Position numbers and translations under genes: made by a program. Under the pieces are notes generated by a model. It had not been told where the DNA came from and made no database searches. It was given only the letters and a program-made list of their open reading frames with translations. Shown here in pieces: positions 12,801 to 21,056 of a stretch of DNA of 64,000 nt. The first letter of the stretch is position 1. The number at the start of each line of letters is the position of its first letter. This DNA comes from G963717155 sp963717155 (lineage in GTDB: Bacteria; Actinomycetota; Thermoleophilia; Gaiellales; JALYLC01), in the NCBI GenBank assembly GCA_963717155.1, contig OY970326.1, forward strand, positions 1 to 64,000. Direction: 5' to 3'.

Positions 12801-15116
12801 GGCCAAAGGCCGCGTCGAACTCCGATCCGCTCAAGGAAGTCAGCAAAAGCTGTCTCGTCACCGATCGTGAACGGCCATGCGGATGGTTCGAGGATGAAGC
12901 GGTTCGAGAGCGCGGCGAGATCAGCCGAAACGCCTTGCGACCGCTCCACCAGGCTCTCGAGCAGCTCGGGTTCGGTGCCGCCCCAAGCCCTCGAGAAGAG
13001 CGCTCGCGTGGCGGGAATCCAATCGCCGCCTCTCGTCGGCACACGCAGACCCACCTCGCCGATTTCCTTCCATGGCGCCTCCTCGCGTTTGTCGACGAAT
13101 CGGGAAACCCACCGGAGCGAGTCGCGTGAAAGGGCATCGCTCGGCTTGTTCTTCATGGCGCGTGCAAATACGGGAAACAGCTCCGTTGCCCGGTATTCGT
13201 TCACGAGCCCGCCGGTCTCGAGAAACCTTCGCCCCGGCCGCTTGCTGTTGATCTGCCCGTCGCGGATGTTCCAGCGGAGCCCCTGGTTCACGAAGAAATT
13301 TCGTCTCTTGAGAGTCGCGGGAATTCTCAGATCAGCGTCTGGGTCGTTGCCGGCCGCTTCGTCGACCCGCGGTGAGAAGAACGGTGCCGGCGCAGGCTTC
13401 GAGGAGTCGGGATCACCGCACCGCTGAAGCTTGAGGTCGTCGTCGATGAGTATTCGCGTCCCCCTCATCGCGGTTGGATCAGAGATCACCTGATCGAGCT
13501 CGTCGTAGAACGATTGCCACCAGCTCGCCCTGAAGGCCCTGCCGGCGGCCTTCGCGGCTAGTGCCTCCGCCCAAACCGCCCGCTCACCCTGTGACGGGCT
13601 CAGGCTGCGATCACGACCTCTGTCGCGAACCGATCGAGCCTCGCCAATCGCGCCCCTTCGATCGAATCGTCAACCAGGGCCGCTTTCGCCACCTTGCTGG
13701 TTGGTCCCGCGTGAAGACCGTAAAGCCGTTGGACTCCCAGGCCCGCACCTGGTCCAGAGCACCGTGGGTCCCGCGCGGCCATCGTTGCGGCACGACCGCC
13801 GCGGATGCGAGATCGTTCTCTCGGTTCTTGAACGCAGCCAGGAGTCGCCCCTGCGCGGGCGGCGTCCAGCACAGCAGGTCGACGACGACACCCGGCTCGA
13901 CGGCGCCTCCCGCGGTGGCGAGAAGGATCGTCTCGGCGCAGAGATCAGCGACCTCGTCGAGAAGGAATTCGTTGAGCGGGATGCTCTCCTCGAGATCGGC
14001 GCGGGCGAGCTTTGCGAAGAAAGGCGCGTTGACGTGGCCGGCAAGCGGCGCGACTGCGTTCGGCCCCATCGGCAGGAACGTGTAGAGCCTGCCCTGACCG
14101 AGCTCGGCGTTGAGAGCAACCGCAACTCCGACGCGGGCCTCTCCCTTCCAGTCGCGCCAACCCTCGCTAATCCGCTCGCTATCGACGCTCAGGTCGATGC
14201 TCGCCTTGAACGCGGCCGAGTCAACGACGCGTTCGGCAAGCAGAAAGGAGCCGTCCACTCCGAGATCGACCTCGAAGAGCATTGGGCTACCGTCCGCACC
14301 CGAGAGGTCTCTTGCGCTTCTCCGGTGCTCGCGACTGACGATGCCTTCCTCGCCGCGCTCCTCGATCGTCAGTGAGGCGATTCGCCTCAGAAAGAGGAGG
14401 AGTGGGGGGTCGGACTCGATCGAGCGAAGTTGGGCCTGGGCTTCCGCCCGCGCGACGTGGCTCTTGAGGGGCAGGCGGATGACCGTTACGAAGCCGTCTT
14501 GGCGGAGGGCTCGAACATGCTCAGGCGTCTCGGCGATGGGTACTGGCAGGAACAAATGGAGGATGTCGCGCCGCACATCCTCCGCAAGCGAGGCATCCCC
14601 ATCGGCGAGTTCGACGAAGTCCTGGCCGTCGGCGAATCGAAAGCAGTAGCCGTCGAAGTCCAATCCAACGGGCGCTCCGGGCTGCGCAGAGAAGACCTCC
14701 GGGACATGACAGAGCTGCAGCGTGCTCTTGAACCCGATGCCCTTGTTCCCAATCCCCTCGTCCGGGTTCTTGTCCGAGTCAGCGACATCGCAAATCGCAT
14801 CGAAGTTGGGGCGGGTGAACGGCCGCCCCGTGTTCGCGACATAGAGAACGCCGTGTTTGCCTTCATCCTGATTCAGCCGGATGAGAATTCGGCCGCTGGT
14901 CGTTCCGCCCGGTTGCGCGTCGTGAGCGTTCTGCACGAGCTCGAGAACGGCCCGGTGTTCGTAGTCCCGGACAGCCTGCTCGGTCAGGCTCTTGAGGTTA
15001 CGCAGTACGTTCCAGTCGTCACGCGAGTCGACGTACATGCGGACGCGTGTCTTGGTCTTCTCCCAGATAGAGGCGTTCAGATCGTTCATCGTGGAGCTGG
15101 CGGCTTGTAGTCCCAT
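9803..15116 (-). pseudogene. Giant GHKL (sacsin-like) ATPase with C-terminal DUF3883 nuclease-like domain, frameshifted
   Basis: The N-terminal third is one open frame from the ATG at 15116 to about 13680. It carries the GHKL nucleotide-binding motifs LELVQNAHDA (N box, Asn63) and GIGNKGIGFKS (residues 121-131), as in sacsin N-terminal domains. The middle reads through several frames: RILIDDDLKLQRCGD and NFFVNQGLRWNIRDG (13450-13280), SYQDADEAAPSFAPF (about 12360), LGPPFERLQNPDGIKQEF (about 11070). The C-terminus (10270-9803) is a DUF3883 domain: GLAGEVAAYGWLEANY, DDSHGYDFEI and LMFEVKATTGAGF. The conserved Glu, the Asp in YDFEI and the ExK in FEVKA resemble a PD-(D/E)XK nuclease core. The intact product would be about 1,770 residues. 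Frameshifts fall near 13680, 12430, 12055, 11690, 11545, 10815, 10600 and 10300. An ATP-controlled nuclease acting in defence is my inference from the domains and the neighbours; an alternative start is the ATG at about 15089. Confidence 0.78.
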
Positions 15117-15189
15117 GGAGGGCCCCTAGATTCTTACGTTCGAAGAGCCGCGATCTGTGCGTGGCCGCAGGGACGGTGCTTCCTCGCGA

Positions 15190-15408
15190 TCAAGATCGTG
15201 TGGGCGCCTGCTCCACAAACCGGAAGAGGACGTTCACCACGCGCATCTGCGGGATGGTGCGGCAGCGGATCTCGAGCAGCTGCGGGCTAGCGACCAGCGT
15301 CGCGAGGGACTGGGCTCGGGAGACTGCGACGTTGAGGCGGTTGCGTGAGAAGAGGAACTCAAGGTTTCGGGGGACGAGAGGCACCGCCACTCTCGTCGAG
15401 CTCGGCAT
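15190..15408 (-). pseudogene. C-terminal remnant of an SF1 helicase-nuclease
   Basis: A 72-residue frame contains PRNLEFLFSRNRLNVAVSRAQ (in two parts: PRNLEFLFSRNR and LNVAVSRAQ), followed by LLEIRCRTIPQMRVVNVLFR. This is the motif VI region and C-terminal end of helicases fused to RecB-like nucleases (TM0106 type). The first residues (MPSSTRVAVPLV) do not match the family and no upstream helicase motifs are found in any frame. It lies just upstream of the GHKL/DUF3883 gene, on the same strand. I read it as a truncated copy whose 5' part has been deleted. Confidence 0.65.
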
Positions 15409-15983
15409 TACGGCGCGGCTTCGTGAGGCCGCCGCGTGCGCGGCTCCTGTTGCTACGGGAGGCCAGTCTTCAACCAGTGTGCCCGAGCCTCGCGAAGGCC
15501 GGTGGCGCTCTTGTCCGCCAGTCGACGGGCGGTAGACGGCGTCCTCTCACGCGAAGCCGCTAGCAGTTCACGTAGAAGACTGGCGAGCGGCTCCCACGCT
15601 TCAATGGTGCGTTCGACTGGTGGGCGCTGTTCGCTGGCATCGGTCTCAGTCTCAGCATCTTGGGACGCGTTAGGACTAGTCCTGTATACCTTCCCTTACG
15701 CGCGCGCAGGAAAGGAGTTTTGGTCGAACGTGTCCCAACCGGCCTCAACCTGTCCCAACCGGCCGCGAGCGCCTGGCGCTCCGAGAGCTCGGGCCACCGA
15801 GGCGTACGAGACGTTCCACCGGGGTAGACGGTCTCGACCTGAACGACACCTGAGCGAGAGCGCCTACTGACTCGCACGCGGTTCACCGCGATCGGCTCAC
15901 CACGAAGCACCCACTGAGGTGGACGCAATTCACCCCTCGAAAGGAGCCCCGATGCGAGAACTGGAGTACCAGGACGGAGAGCC
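15409..15983. other. 575-bp region, no gene I can name
   Basis: A possible membrane stretch WWALFAGIGLSLSILG is read on the + strand at about 15620-15670, with a frame change to LGLVLYTFPYARAGKEFW. It could be a small frameshifted membrane protein, but I cannot support a start. A perfect 12-bp palindrome AGGACTAGTCCT lies at 15672-15683, and a direct repeat (listed separately) at 15731-15764. A long minus-strand frame at 15560-16006 has no motif and I do not call it. Confidence 0.35.
15731..15764. repeat. Two direct copies of TGTCCCAACCGGCC, 20 bp apart
   Basis: The 14-base unit occurs at 15731-15744 and again at 15751-15764, separated by TCAACC. The 20-bp period is close to two helical turns, which would suit binding of a regulator to one DNA face. 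A duplication slip is equally possible. Confidence 0.6.
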
Positions 15984-16281
15984 ATGAGCCGCCCCGACGA
16001 AGTCAACCCCGAGCGGGCGCCTGCCCACGGCCCGGACGCCTACGAACTCGTCTACTGCGGTGAGCGCAAGAACCACACGCACCTGCGTGCGGTGGAGGAC
16101 GGCCGCCCGTGCTGCAAGCCATACTTTAAGCTCGAACCAGAGCATGCTGAGCCCCGTCTCGGGCGCGAAGCCAGGCACGCCGACCTGTCCGAACTGCCTG
16201 CCGCTGATCACGTGGTACCAGGAGCGGGAGGCGCAGAAGGCTCGCCTCGACGAGATGTTCCCGCACCGGGCTCAGCCATGA
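15984..16281 (+). pseudogene. Small zinc-ribbon-like protein, one frameshift
   Basis: The ATG at 15984 is preceded by GGACGGAGAGCC, a fair ribosome site. The first frame gives AYELVYCGERKNHTHLRAV and GRPCCKPYFKL; after a frame change near 16140 the protein continues as PGTPTCPNCLPLITWYQERE and stops at 16281. The pairs CC and CPNC could bind one zinc ion. The length would be about 98 residues. I do not know the family; small Cys-rich proteins of this kind are typical of phage and plasmid genes, and the neighbour is a transposase tail. Confidence 0.5.
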
Positions 16282-16327
16282 ACGCCCGCGTGTCGTCTGA
16301 GCGAATGCGAGCGGCTGACGCGCCAGG

Positions 16328-16440
16328 CTGAACCCCTTCTACAACCCCCACCGCATGCACTCCGCCAACGACGCCTCAGCCCCGACGAGTACGAGGCGCG
16401 CTACCACCAAACCCGCGCCGCCAAGGCAACGGCAGCCTAG
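16328..16440 (+). mobile_element. 3' remnant of an IS3-family transposase (OrfB end)
   Basis: The reading LNPFYNPHRMHSAND in one frame continues after a single frame change at about 16374 as LSPDEYEARYHQTRAAKATAA followed by TAG (LSPDEYEARYHQ then TRAAKATAA). This is the characteristic end of IS3-family OrfB integrase proteins (YN..R.HSALGGLSPDEYE). Nothing of the catalytic DDE core is present upstream, so only about 37 codons remain. It marks old transposition at the edge of the defence island. Confidence 0.7.
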
Positions 16441-16796
16441 AAATACGTGTCAAGCAGAACGGGTCAAGAGCAACCTGACTGACGCAACCGTGCGTCTTAC
16501 CGCATGGATAGGCAGGTCGGTATGCGCCCGTTCAGAATCGAACCAGGCGAAAGCGCGAAACCGGGTTGCGTGTGTCACGCGTGTCCCACCGTGCGATTTC
16601 CGAGGTATTTTGCGGATCTTGGTGACGTTTCCCGCGTGTGTGCGGTAAACGTCAGGGTGGCTGCTAATCGCCATATTCGGGGCCGCCAACGAAGCCGACT
16701 GCGGGGACTCTAACCAGGATTCCATCATTACGAGTGATGTGAGGCATATGCTTTCTCGTCTTGCGGCGTAGGTTCAAAAAGGGCGCGGGAAGGGCC
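16441..16796. other. 356-bp gap at the boundary of the defence island
   Basis: This stretch is visibly richer in A and T than the genes to its right. A minus-strand frame (16450-16728) has no motif. I see no tRNA, no attachment-site repeat and no convincing terminator. It separates the IS remnant from the conserved-looking chromosome that follows. Confidence 0.4.
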
Positions 16797-18496
16797 TCAC
16801 CCCGCCGGCGTCGACTCCGCCCGTCGCGCCTTGAGCTCCGCGAGGTGCTCATGCACGAACGCGATCGCGATGCTCCCCTCGCCGACCCCCGAAGCAACGC
16901 GCTTGATGCTCCCATGCCGCACATCCCCCGCGGCGAAGATCCCCGGCACGCTCGTCTCGAGCAGGTAGGGATCGCGCTCGAGCGGCCACGCGTCCGGCAT
17001 CAGATCGGCGACGTCGCGCCCGGTGCACACGTACCCGCGCTCGTCCCGCACCAGCTGCTCGGGTAGCCAGTCCGTCTCCGCATCGGCGCCGATGAAGATG
17101 AACACCGCGTCGGTGCGCACCTCCTCGAGCGAGCCGTCAGCGCGGTTCCGGATCGCGACCCGCTCCAGCCGCACGTCGCCGTCGAAGCGCGTGATCTCCC
17201 CGCCCGTCCGCACCTGCACGTTCGGCCTGCGCGCGAGCTCGTCGATCAGGTACCGCGACATCGACGCCTCGAGGCTCGCGCCGCGGATCAGGATCGTCAC
17301 GCGTGTTCGCGTACTCGCTGAAGAACACCGCCGCCTGTCCCGCCGAGTTGCCGCCGCCGACCAGGATCACGTCGCGGCCCTGCATCCCGGCGGCCTCGGT
17401 GCGCGCGGCGCCGTAGAAGCAGCCGATGCCCACGAACGCGTCGATGCCCTCCGCCGGCAGCGCGCGGTACGAGACGCCCGTCGCCAGGATCACGGCCCGC
17501 GCGCCGAGCACGAGGCCCCCGTTGAGCGTCACCGTGTGGCACTCGTCGTTCGGGGTGATCGACTCGATCGAGCGCGTCACGATGATCTCGGCACCCAGCC
17601 GGATCGCCTGCTCGCGCGCTCGTGCGGCGAGGTCGTCGCCCGAGACGCCGGTCGGGAAGCCCAGGTAGTTCTCGATGCGGCTCGAGGTGCCCGCCTGTCC
17701 GCCGGTCGCCTCGCGCTCGACGAGCAGCGTGCGCAGGCCCTCCGAGGCGCCGTACACCGCGGCTGCGAGGCCGGTCGGGCCTCCGCCGACGACCACCACG
17801 TCGTAGGTGTCGTGCTCGGGCGCCACCTGCAGGCCGACCGCCTCGGCGAGCTCCGCAATCGGCGGCCGATCCAGGACTCGCCCGTCCGGCAGCAGCACGA
17901 CCGAGCAGTCGACCGCTGCCGCGAGCCCGTCTCGGAGCTCGCTCCGCTTCGTCGACCCACTCGTCGTCGGGGTTCGCCCACTCGAACCGCACCTGGTTGC
18001 GCGAGAGGAAGTCGCGCAGCCTGTGGCAGTCCGGATCGTGGGCTCGCCCGATGACGACCGGGAGATGGAGCGCGCTCGCCGCGTGCGCCTCGAGCCCCTC
18101 GACACGGAACTGGATTCCCTCGACGATGCGATCTCGCAGCGCCTCGGAGTCCTCGATCAGGTCACCGAACTGCTCCTTGTCGAACCGCGCGACACGGATC
18201 GGCGTGACGGCGCGCGCCCCGGCGAAGAACGTCGTGCCGAAGACGATCGGCAGGTCGCCGAGGTAGTCGCCCTTGTCGCCGCGCAGCGCGAGGCGGCGCA
18301 TGCCGTCGGGATACATCTTCAAGAGGTCGAACGACCCCGACAGGAGGACATAGAAAGCGGCAGCCTCGCCCTCGCGCACCAGCCACTGGCCGGCGTCGAC
18401 GCGCACGTCCGCGGCATGCGCCGCGGCGCGGTTCAGCGTGGCGTCGGATACGCCCTCGAACACCTGTAGGCCGCGCAATTCGGCGAACTCGATCAC
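16797..18496 (-). pseudogene. Cyclic-nucleotide-binding domain fused to a thioredoxin-reductase-like flavoprotein, two frameshifts
   Basis: The GTG start at 18496 has AAGGAGG seven bases upstream. Residues 1-130 are a cNMP-binding domain (FYVLLSGSFDLLK, GDYLGDLPIVFG). A glutaredoxin-like linker follows (VVIGRAHDPDCHRLRDFL). After a frame change at about 17935, the FAD-binding motif VVVVGGGPTGLAAAVYGASE and the segment EREATGGQAGTSSRIENYLG appear. The NADPH-binding motif is VILVGGGNSAGQAA. A second frame change at about 17300 leads to the FAD-contact ending TSVPGIFAAGDVRHGSIKRV. The expected CxxC redox site is absent: the matching position reads GIGCFYGAARTEA. Such fusions are known in actinobacteria and annotated as oxidoreductases; a cNMP-controlled NAD(P)H-dependent role is inferred. 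Intact length would be about 566 residues. Confidence 0.8.
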
Positions 18497-18654
18497 GTCG
18501 CCTCCTTCTCGTCGTCAGGGGGAACCTAGCGGTCCCGTGGCGCCCCGACTCGCGGCCTTCGGTCTTTGCGCGCGATCTGCGGATTGATGCGTGGCATGAC
18601 ACACTCCATGGGCTCGTTCACGCGCGACCTACTGGTCTATGAGGAGAAGTAGCG

Positions 18655-19467
18655 ATGGCGACTGACCCGACTCCGGCGCGCACGCCGGTCGTGTTCATTC
18701 ATGGTCTCTGGCTGCATGCCAGCTCGTGGGGGCCGTGGGTCGACCTCTTCCGGGAGTCCGGCTACGAGCCGATCGCGCCGGGCTGGCCCGGTGACTCGGA
18801 CACCGTGGCGGAGACCCGCGCGAACCCCGACAAGGTCGCCGGCCACGGCATCGACGACGTCGTCGAGAGCTATGCCGACGTCATCAAGGGGCTCGGCTCG
18901 CAGCCGATCGCGATCGGGCACTCGTTCGGCGGTCTCATCGCGCAGCGACTGCTCGGGGAGGACCTCGCCCGCGCCGCGGTCGCGATCGATCCCGCGCCGA
19001 TCAAGGGCGTGCTGATCCTCCCGCCCTCGGCGCTCCGCGTCGCGTCGATCGCGCTGAGGAACCCGGGGAACCGGAACAAGGCCGTCTCGCTCACCAAGGA
19101 GCAGTTCCGCTACGGCTTCGGGAACGCGATCTCGCAGGCGGAGTCGGACGAGCTGTACGACAAGTGGGCGATCCCGTCGCCCGGCAAGCCGCTGTTCGAG
19201 GCGGCCTCGGCGAACTTCTCTCGCCGCTCGCCCGCGAAGGTCAACGTCCAGCACAAGACGCGCGGGCCGCTGCTCGTGACCGCCGGCGGGAAGGACCACA
19301 CGGTTCCCGAGGCGGTCAGCAAGTCGACGCGCAAGCAGTACCACAAGTCGCCTGCCGTGACGGATTTCCAGGAGTTTCCCGACCGGGGCCACTCGCTCGC
19401 ACTCGACAGCGGCTGGCGCCAGGTCGCCGACTCCGTGCTGGCCTGGCTCAAGGAGCGCTCGCTCTAA
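18655..19467 (+). CDS. Alpha/beta hydrolase
   Basis: The 270-residue protein starts at an ATG preceded by GAGGAGAAG. It shows the nucleophile elbow GHSFGG (Ser90), an acid in GGKDHTVP (Asp214) and the catalytic His in DRGHSL (His246). The oxyanion region FIHGLWLHASSW is near residue 15. There is no signal peptide, so it should be cytoplasmic. The substrate is unknown. It is divergent from the flavoprotein gene and followed closely by the proline dehydrogenase, with which it may be co-transcribed (30-bp gap). Confidence 0.85.
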   Translation: MATDPTPARTPVVFIHGLWLHASSWGPWVDLFRESGYEPIAPGWPGDSDTVAETRANPDKVAGHGIDDVVESYADVIKGLGSQPIAIGHSFGGLIAQRLLGEDLARAAVAIDPAPIKGVLILPPSALRVASIALRNPGNRNKAVSLTKEQFRYGFGNAISQAESDELYDKWAIPSPGKPLFEAASANFSRRSPAKVNVQHKTRGPLLVTAGGKDHTVPEAVSKSTRKQYHKSPAVTDFQEFPDRGHSLALDSGWRQVADSVLAWLKERSL

Positions 19468-19497
19468 GGCCGTCCGGCGCGGAAGCCCGCAGACGCC

Positions 19498-20386
19498 GTG
19501 CTGACGCCACCCGTTCGACGCATCGCCCGCGCCGCGGCCTTCAGGCTCGCGACGAGCGATCGCGTCGAGGGGGTGGCGCTCGCGTGGTCGGAGTCGCGTC
19601 ACATCCTCTTCGGGCGGGCCAGGCGCTACTTCGCCGGGCTCGATGAGCAGGCCGCGCTCGCAGTCGTCCGCGAGCTGCGGACGGACGGTCTCGCGGCGTC
19701 GGTCGACCTGTTCGGGGAGAACGTCGACGACCCCGCAATCGCCGACGCGGTCACCGAGCGGTATGTCGCACTCGCGGGGACGCTTGCCGCCCATCCCGAC
19801 ACCTACCTCTCGCTCGACTGCTCCCACCTCGGCCTCCATCGCGATCCCCTGGCGTGCGGCGGGCGCGTCGAGCGCATCGCCCGCGCGCTCCCGTCCGGTG
19901 CGCGGTTGCAGCTCGGAGCCGAGGAGAGCGCCTGGACGGACGTGATCCTCGCGATCGCCTACGCAGCGGTTGGAGCGAGCCTTCCGGTGATGGTGACCGT
20001 CCAGGCCAACCTCCTGCGAAGCGCCGCCGATATCGAGCGCCTCGCGGAGCGGCGTGTCCCGATCCGCCTCGTCAAGGGCGCCTACGTCGAGGACCCGGAC
20101 GTGGCGCACCCGTGGGGAGCCGCGACCGACAGGTCCTACGTCGCCCTGGCGGAGTGGCTCAACGAGCTCGGCGCCGATCACGCGCTCGCGACGCACGATC
20201 CCGCGATCCTCGACCGGCTCCTCGCGGGGCGCACCGGCAGCATCGGTCGAGTTCCTGCTCGGCGTGCGCCCCGACGAGGCACGCCGGCTGGCCAGCGCCG
20301 GCCACCGGGTACGCATCTACGTCCCCTTCGGCCAGCGCTGGTTCCGGTACTACGCACGGCGTGCTGCCGAGTCGATCGGCGCCTGA
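19498..20386 (+). pseudogene. Proline dehydrogenase, one frameshift
   Basis: The enzyme oxidises L-proline to pyrroline-5-carboxylate and passes electrons to the quinone pool through FAD. A GTG start at 19498 gives a TIM-barrel protein with PVMVTVQANLLRSAADIERL, the substrate-site motif IRLVKGAYVE (about residue 195) and ATHDPAIL (about residue 225). Near 20245 the frame changes; the family's terminal part continues as VEFLLGVRPDEARRLA and VRIYVPFGQRWFRYYARR, ending at 20386. The intact protein would be about 296 residues, the usual monofunctional actinobacterial length. The partner P5C dehydrogenase is not in the window. Its 3' end is five bases from the convergent cupin gene. Confidence 0.82.
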
Positions 20387-20391
20387 CGCGC

Positions 20392-20895
20392 TCAGGAAGG
20401 CCCGAGCGGCGGGCCGATGATCTCGTTGTTGTAGCGCGCCGCGACCTCCGTCAGCCGTGCGACGTCGACCGGCCCGGCGGGCGGGAGGCCCGGGCGCTCG
20501 GCGGGCCGCCCGACCTCGCGGAAGAAGCCCTCGGCGCCGCCCGGCACCGAGATGTTCAGGATGCGCGCCGGTCGCTCGCTGACGACGCGGAACGTGTGTG
20601 CGATCCCGCGTGGCAGGAACATGAAGTCGCCCGCCGCGGCGTGGTAGCGCTCGCCGCCGCACACGATGTCGAGCGCACCCTCGAGCAGGTAGAAGCTCTC
20701 GTGCTCGTCGTGGTGGACGTGGAGCGGCGGCGAGAATCCCGACGGGACCAGCGCCTCCATCAGGAACAGCTCGCCGCCCGTCGAGGCGGCGGTCGCCTTG
20801 ATCGTCATGTGCGTGTTCGTGAACCAGATGTGCTCGCCATCGCCGGCGGCGACTGCGAACGGGCGGGCGGCCGGAGCCTCGCGCAGGGTGTTCAT
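20392..20895 (-). CDS. Cupin-2 domain protein
   Basis: A 167-residue single-domain cupin with both conserved motifs: PLHVHHDEHESFYLLEG (metal ligands His, His, Glu) and GDFMFLPRGIAHTFR (third His). The ATG at 20895 has GAGAGGAC upstream. Such proteins act as small dioxygenases, isomerases or ligand-binding proteins; the sequence does not decide which. It is divergent from a LuxR-type regulator and the two share an intergenic region with two palindromes, so it is probably that regulator's target. Confidence 0.83.
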   Translation of the reverse strand: MNTLREAPAARPFAVAAGDGEHIWFTNTHMTIKATAASTGGELFLMEALVPSGFSPPLHVHHDEHESFYLLEGALDIVCGGERYHAAAGDFMFLPRGIAHTFRVVSERPARILNISVPGGAEGFFREVGRPAERPGLPPAGPVDVARLTEVAARYNNEIIGPPLGPS

Positions 20896-20974
20896 CGGAT
20901 CTGTCCTCTCGTTCGTCGTTCCGGGTCAGTTCCCGGCTGACGAAGAGGATTGCGTCGCTCGATCGCGCCGCCAA

Positions 20975-21020
20975 TCCCAATAGTTTGGGGTCTTGAGGGC
21001 AAGATCCCAACAGTTTGGGA
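20975..21020. promoter_or_regulatory. Two palindromic operator-like boxes TCCCAA-N4-TTGGG(A/G), 30 bp apart
   Basis: Box 1 at 20975-20990 is TCCCAATAGTTTGGGG and box 2 at 21005-21020 is TCCCAACAGTTTGGGA, a perfect inverted repeat around four bases. They lie in the 161-bp region between the divergent cupin and LuxR genes, with centres 30 bp apart (about three helical turns). This layout suits two dimers of a helix-turn-helix regulator on one face of the DNA, and the LuxR protein encoded next door is the obvious candidate. Confidence 0.65.
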
Positions 21021-21056
21021 TTGCTCGACGAACGACCGCGGTTTACCCTTTCGCGC

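Noticed and set aside
16531..16547. tRNA T-arm-like TTCAGAATCGAACCAGG (minus strand GGTTCGATTC)
   Set aside because: The flanking bases do not form a T-stem and no anticodon or acceptor stem is present, so it is not a tRNA or attachment site.
18637..20316. 559-residue minus-strand frame opposite the hydrolase and proline dehydrogenase genes
   Set aside because: No recognisable domain and strong motif evidence for the plus-strand genes.
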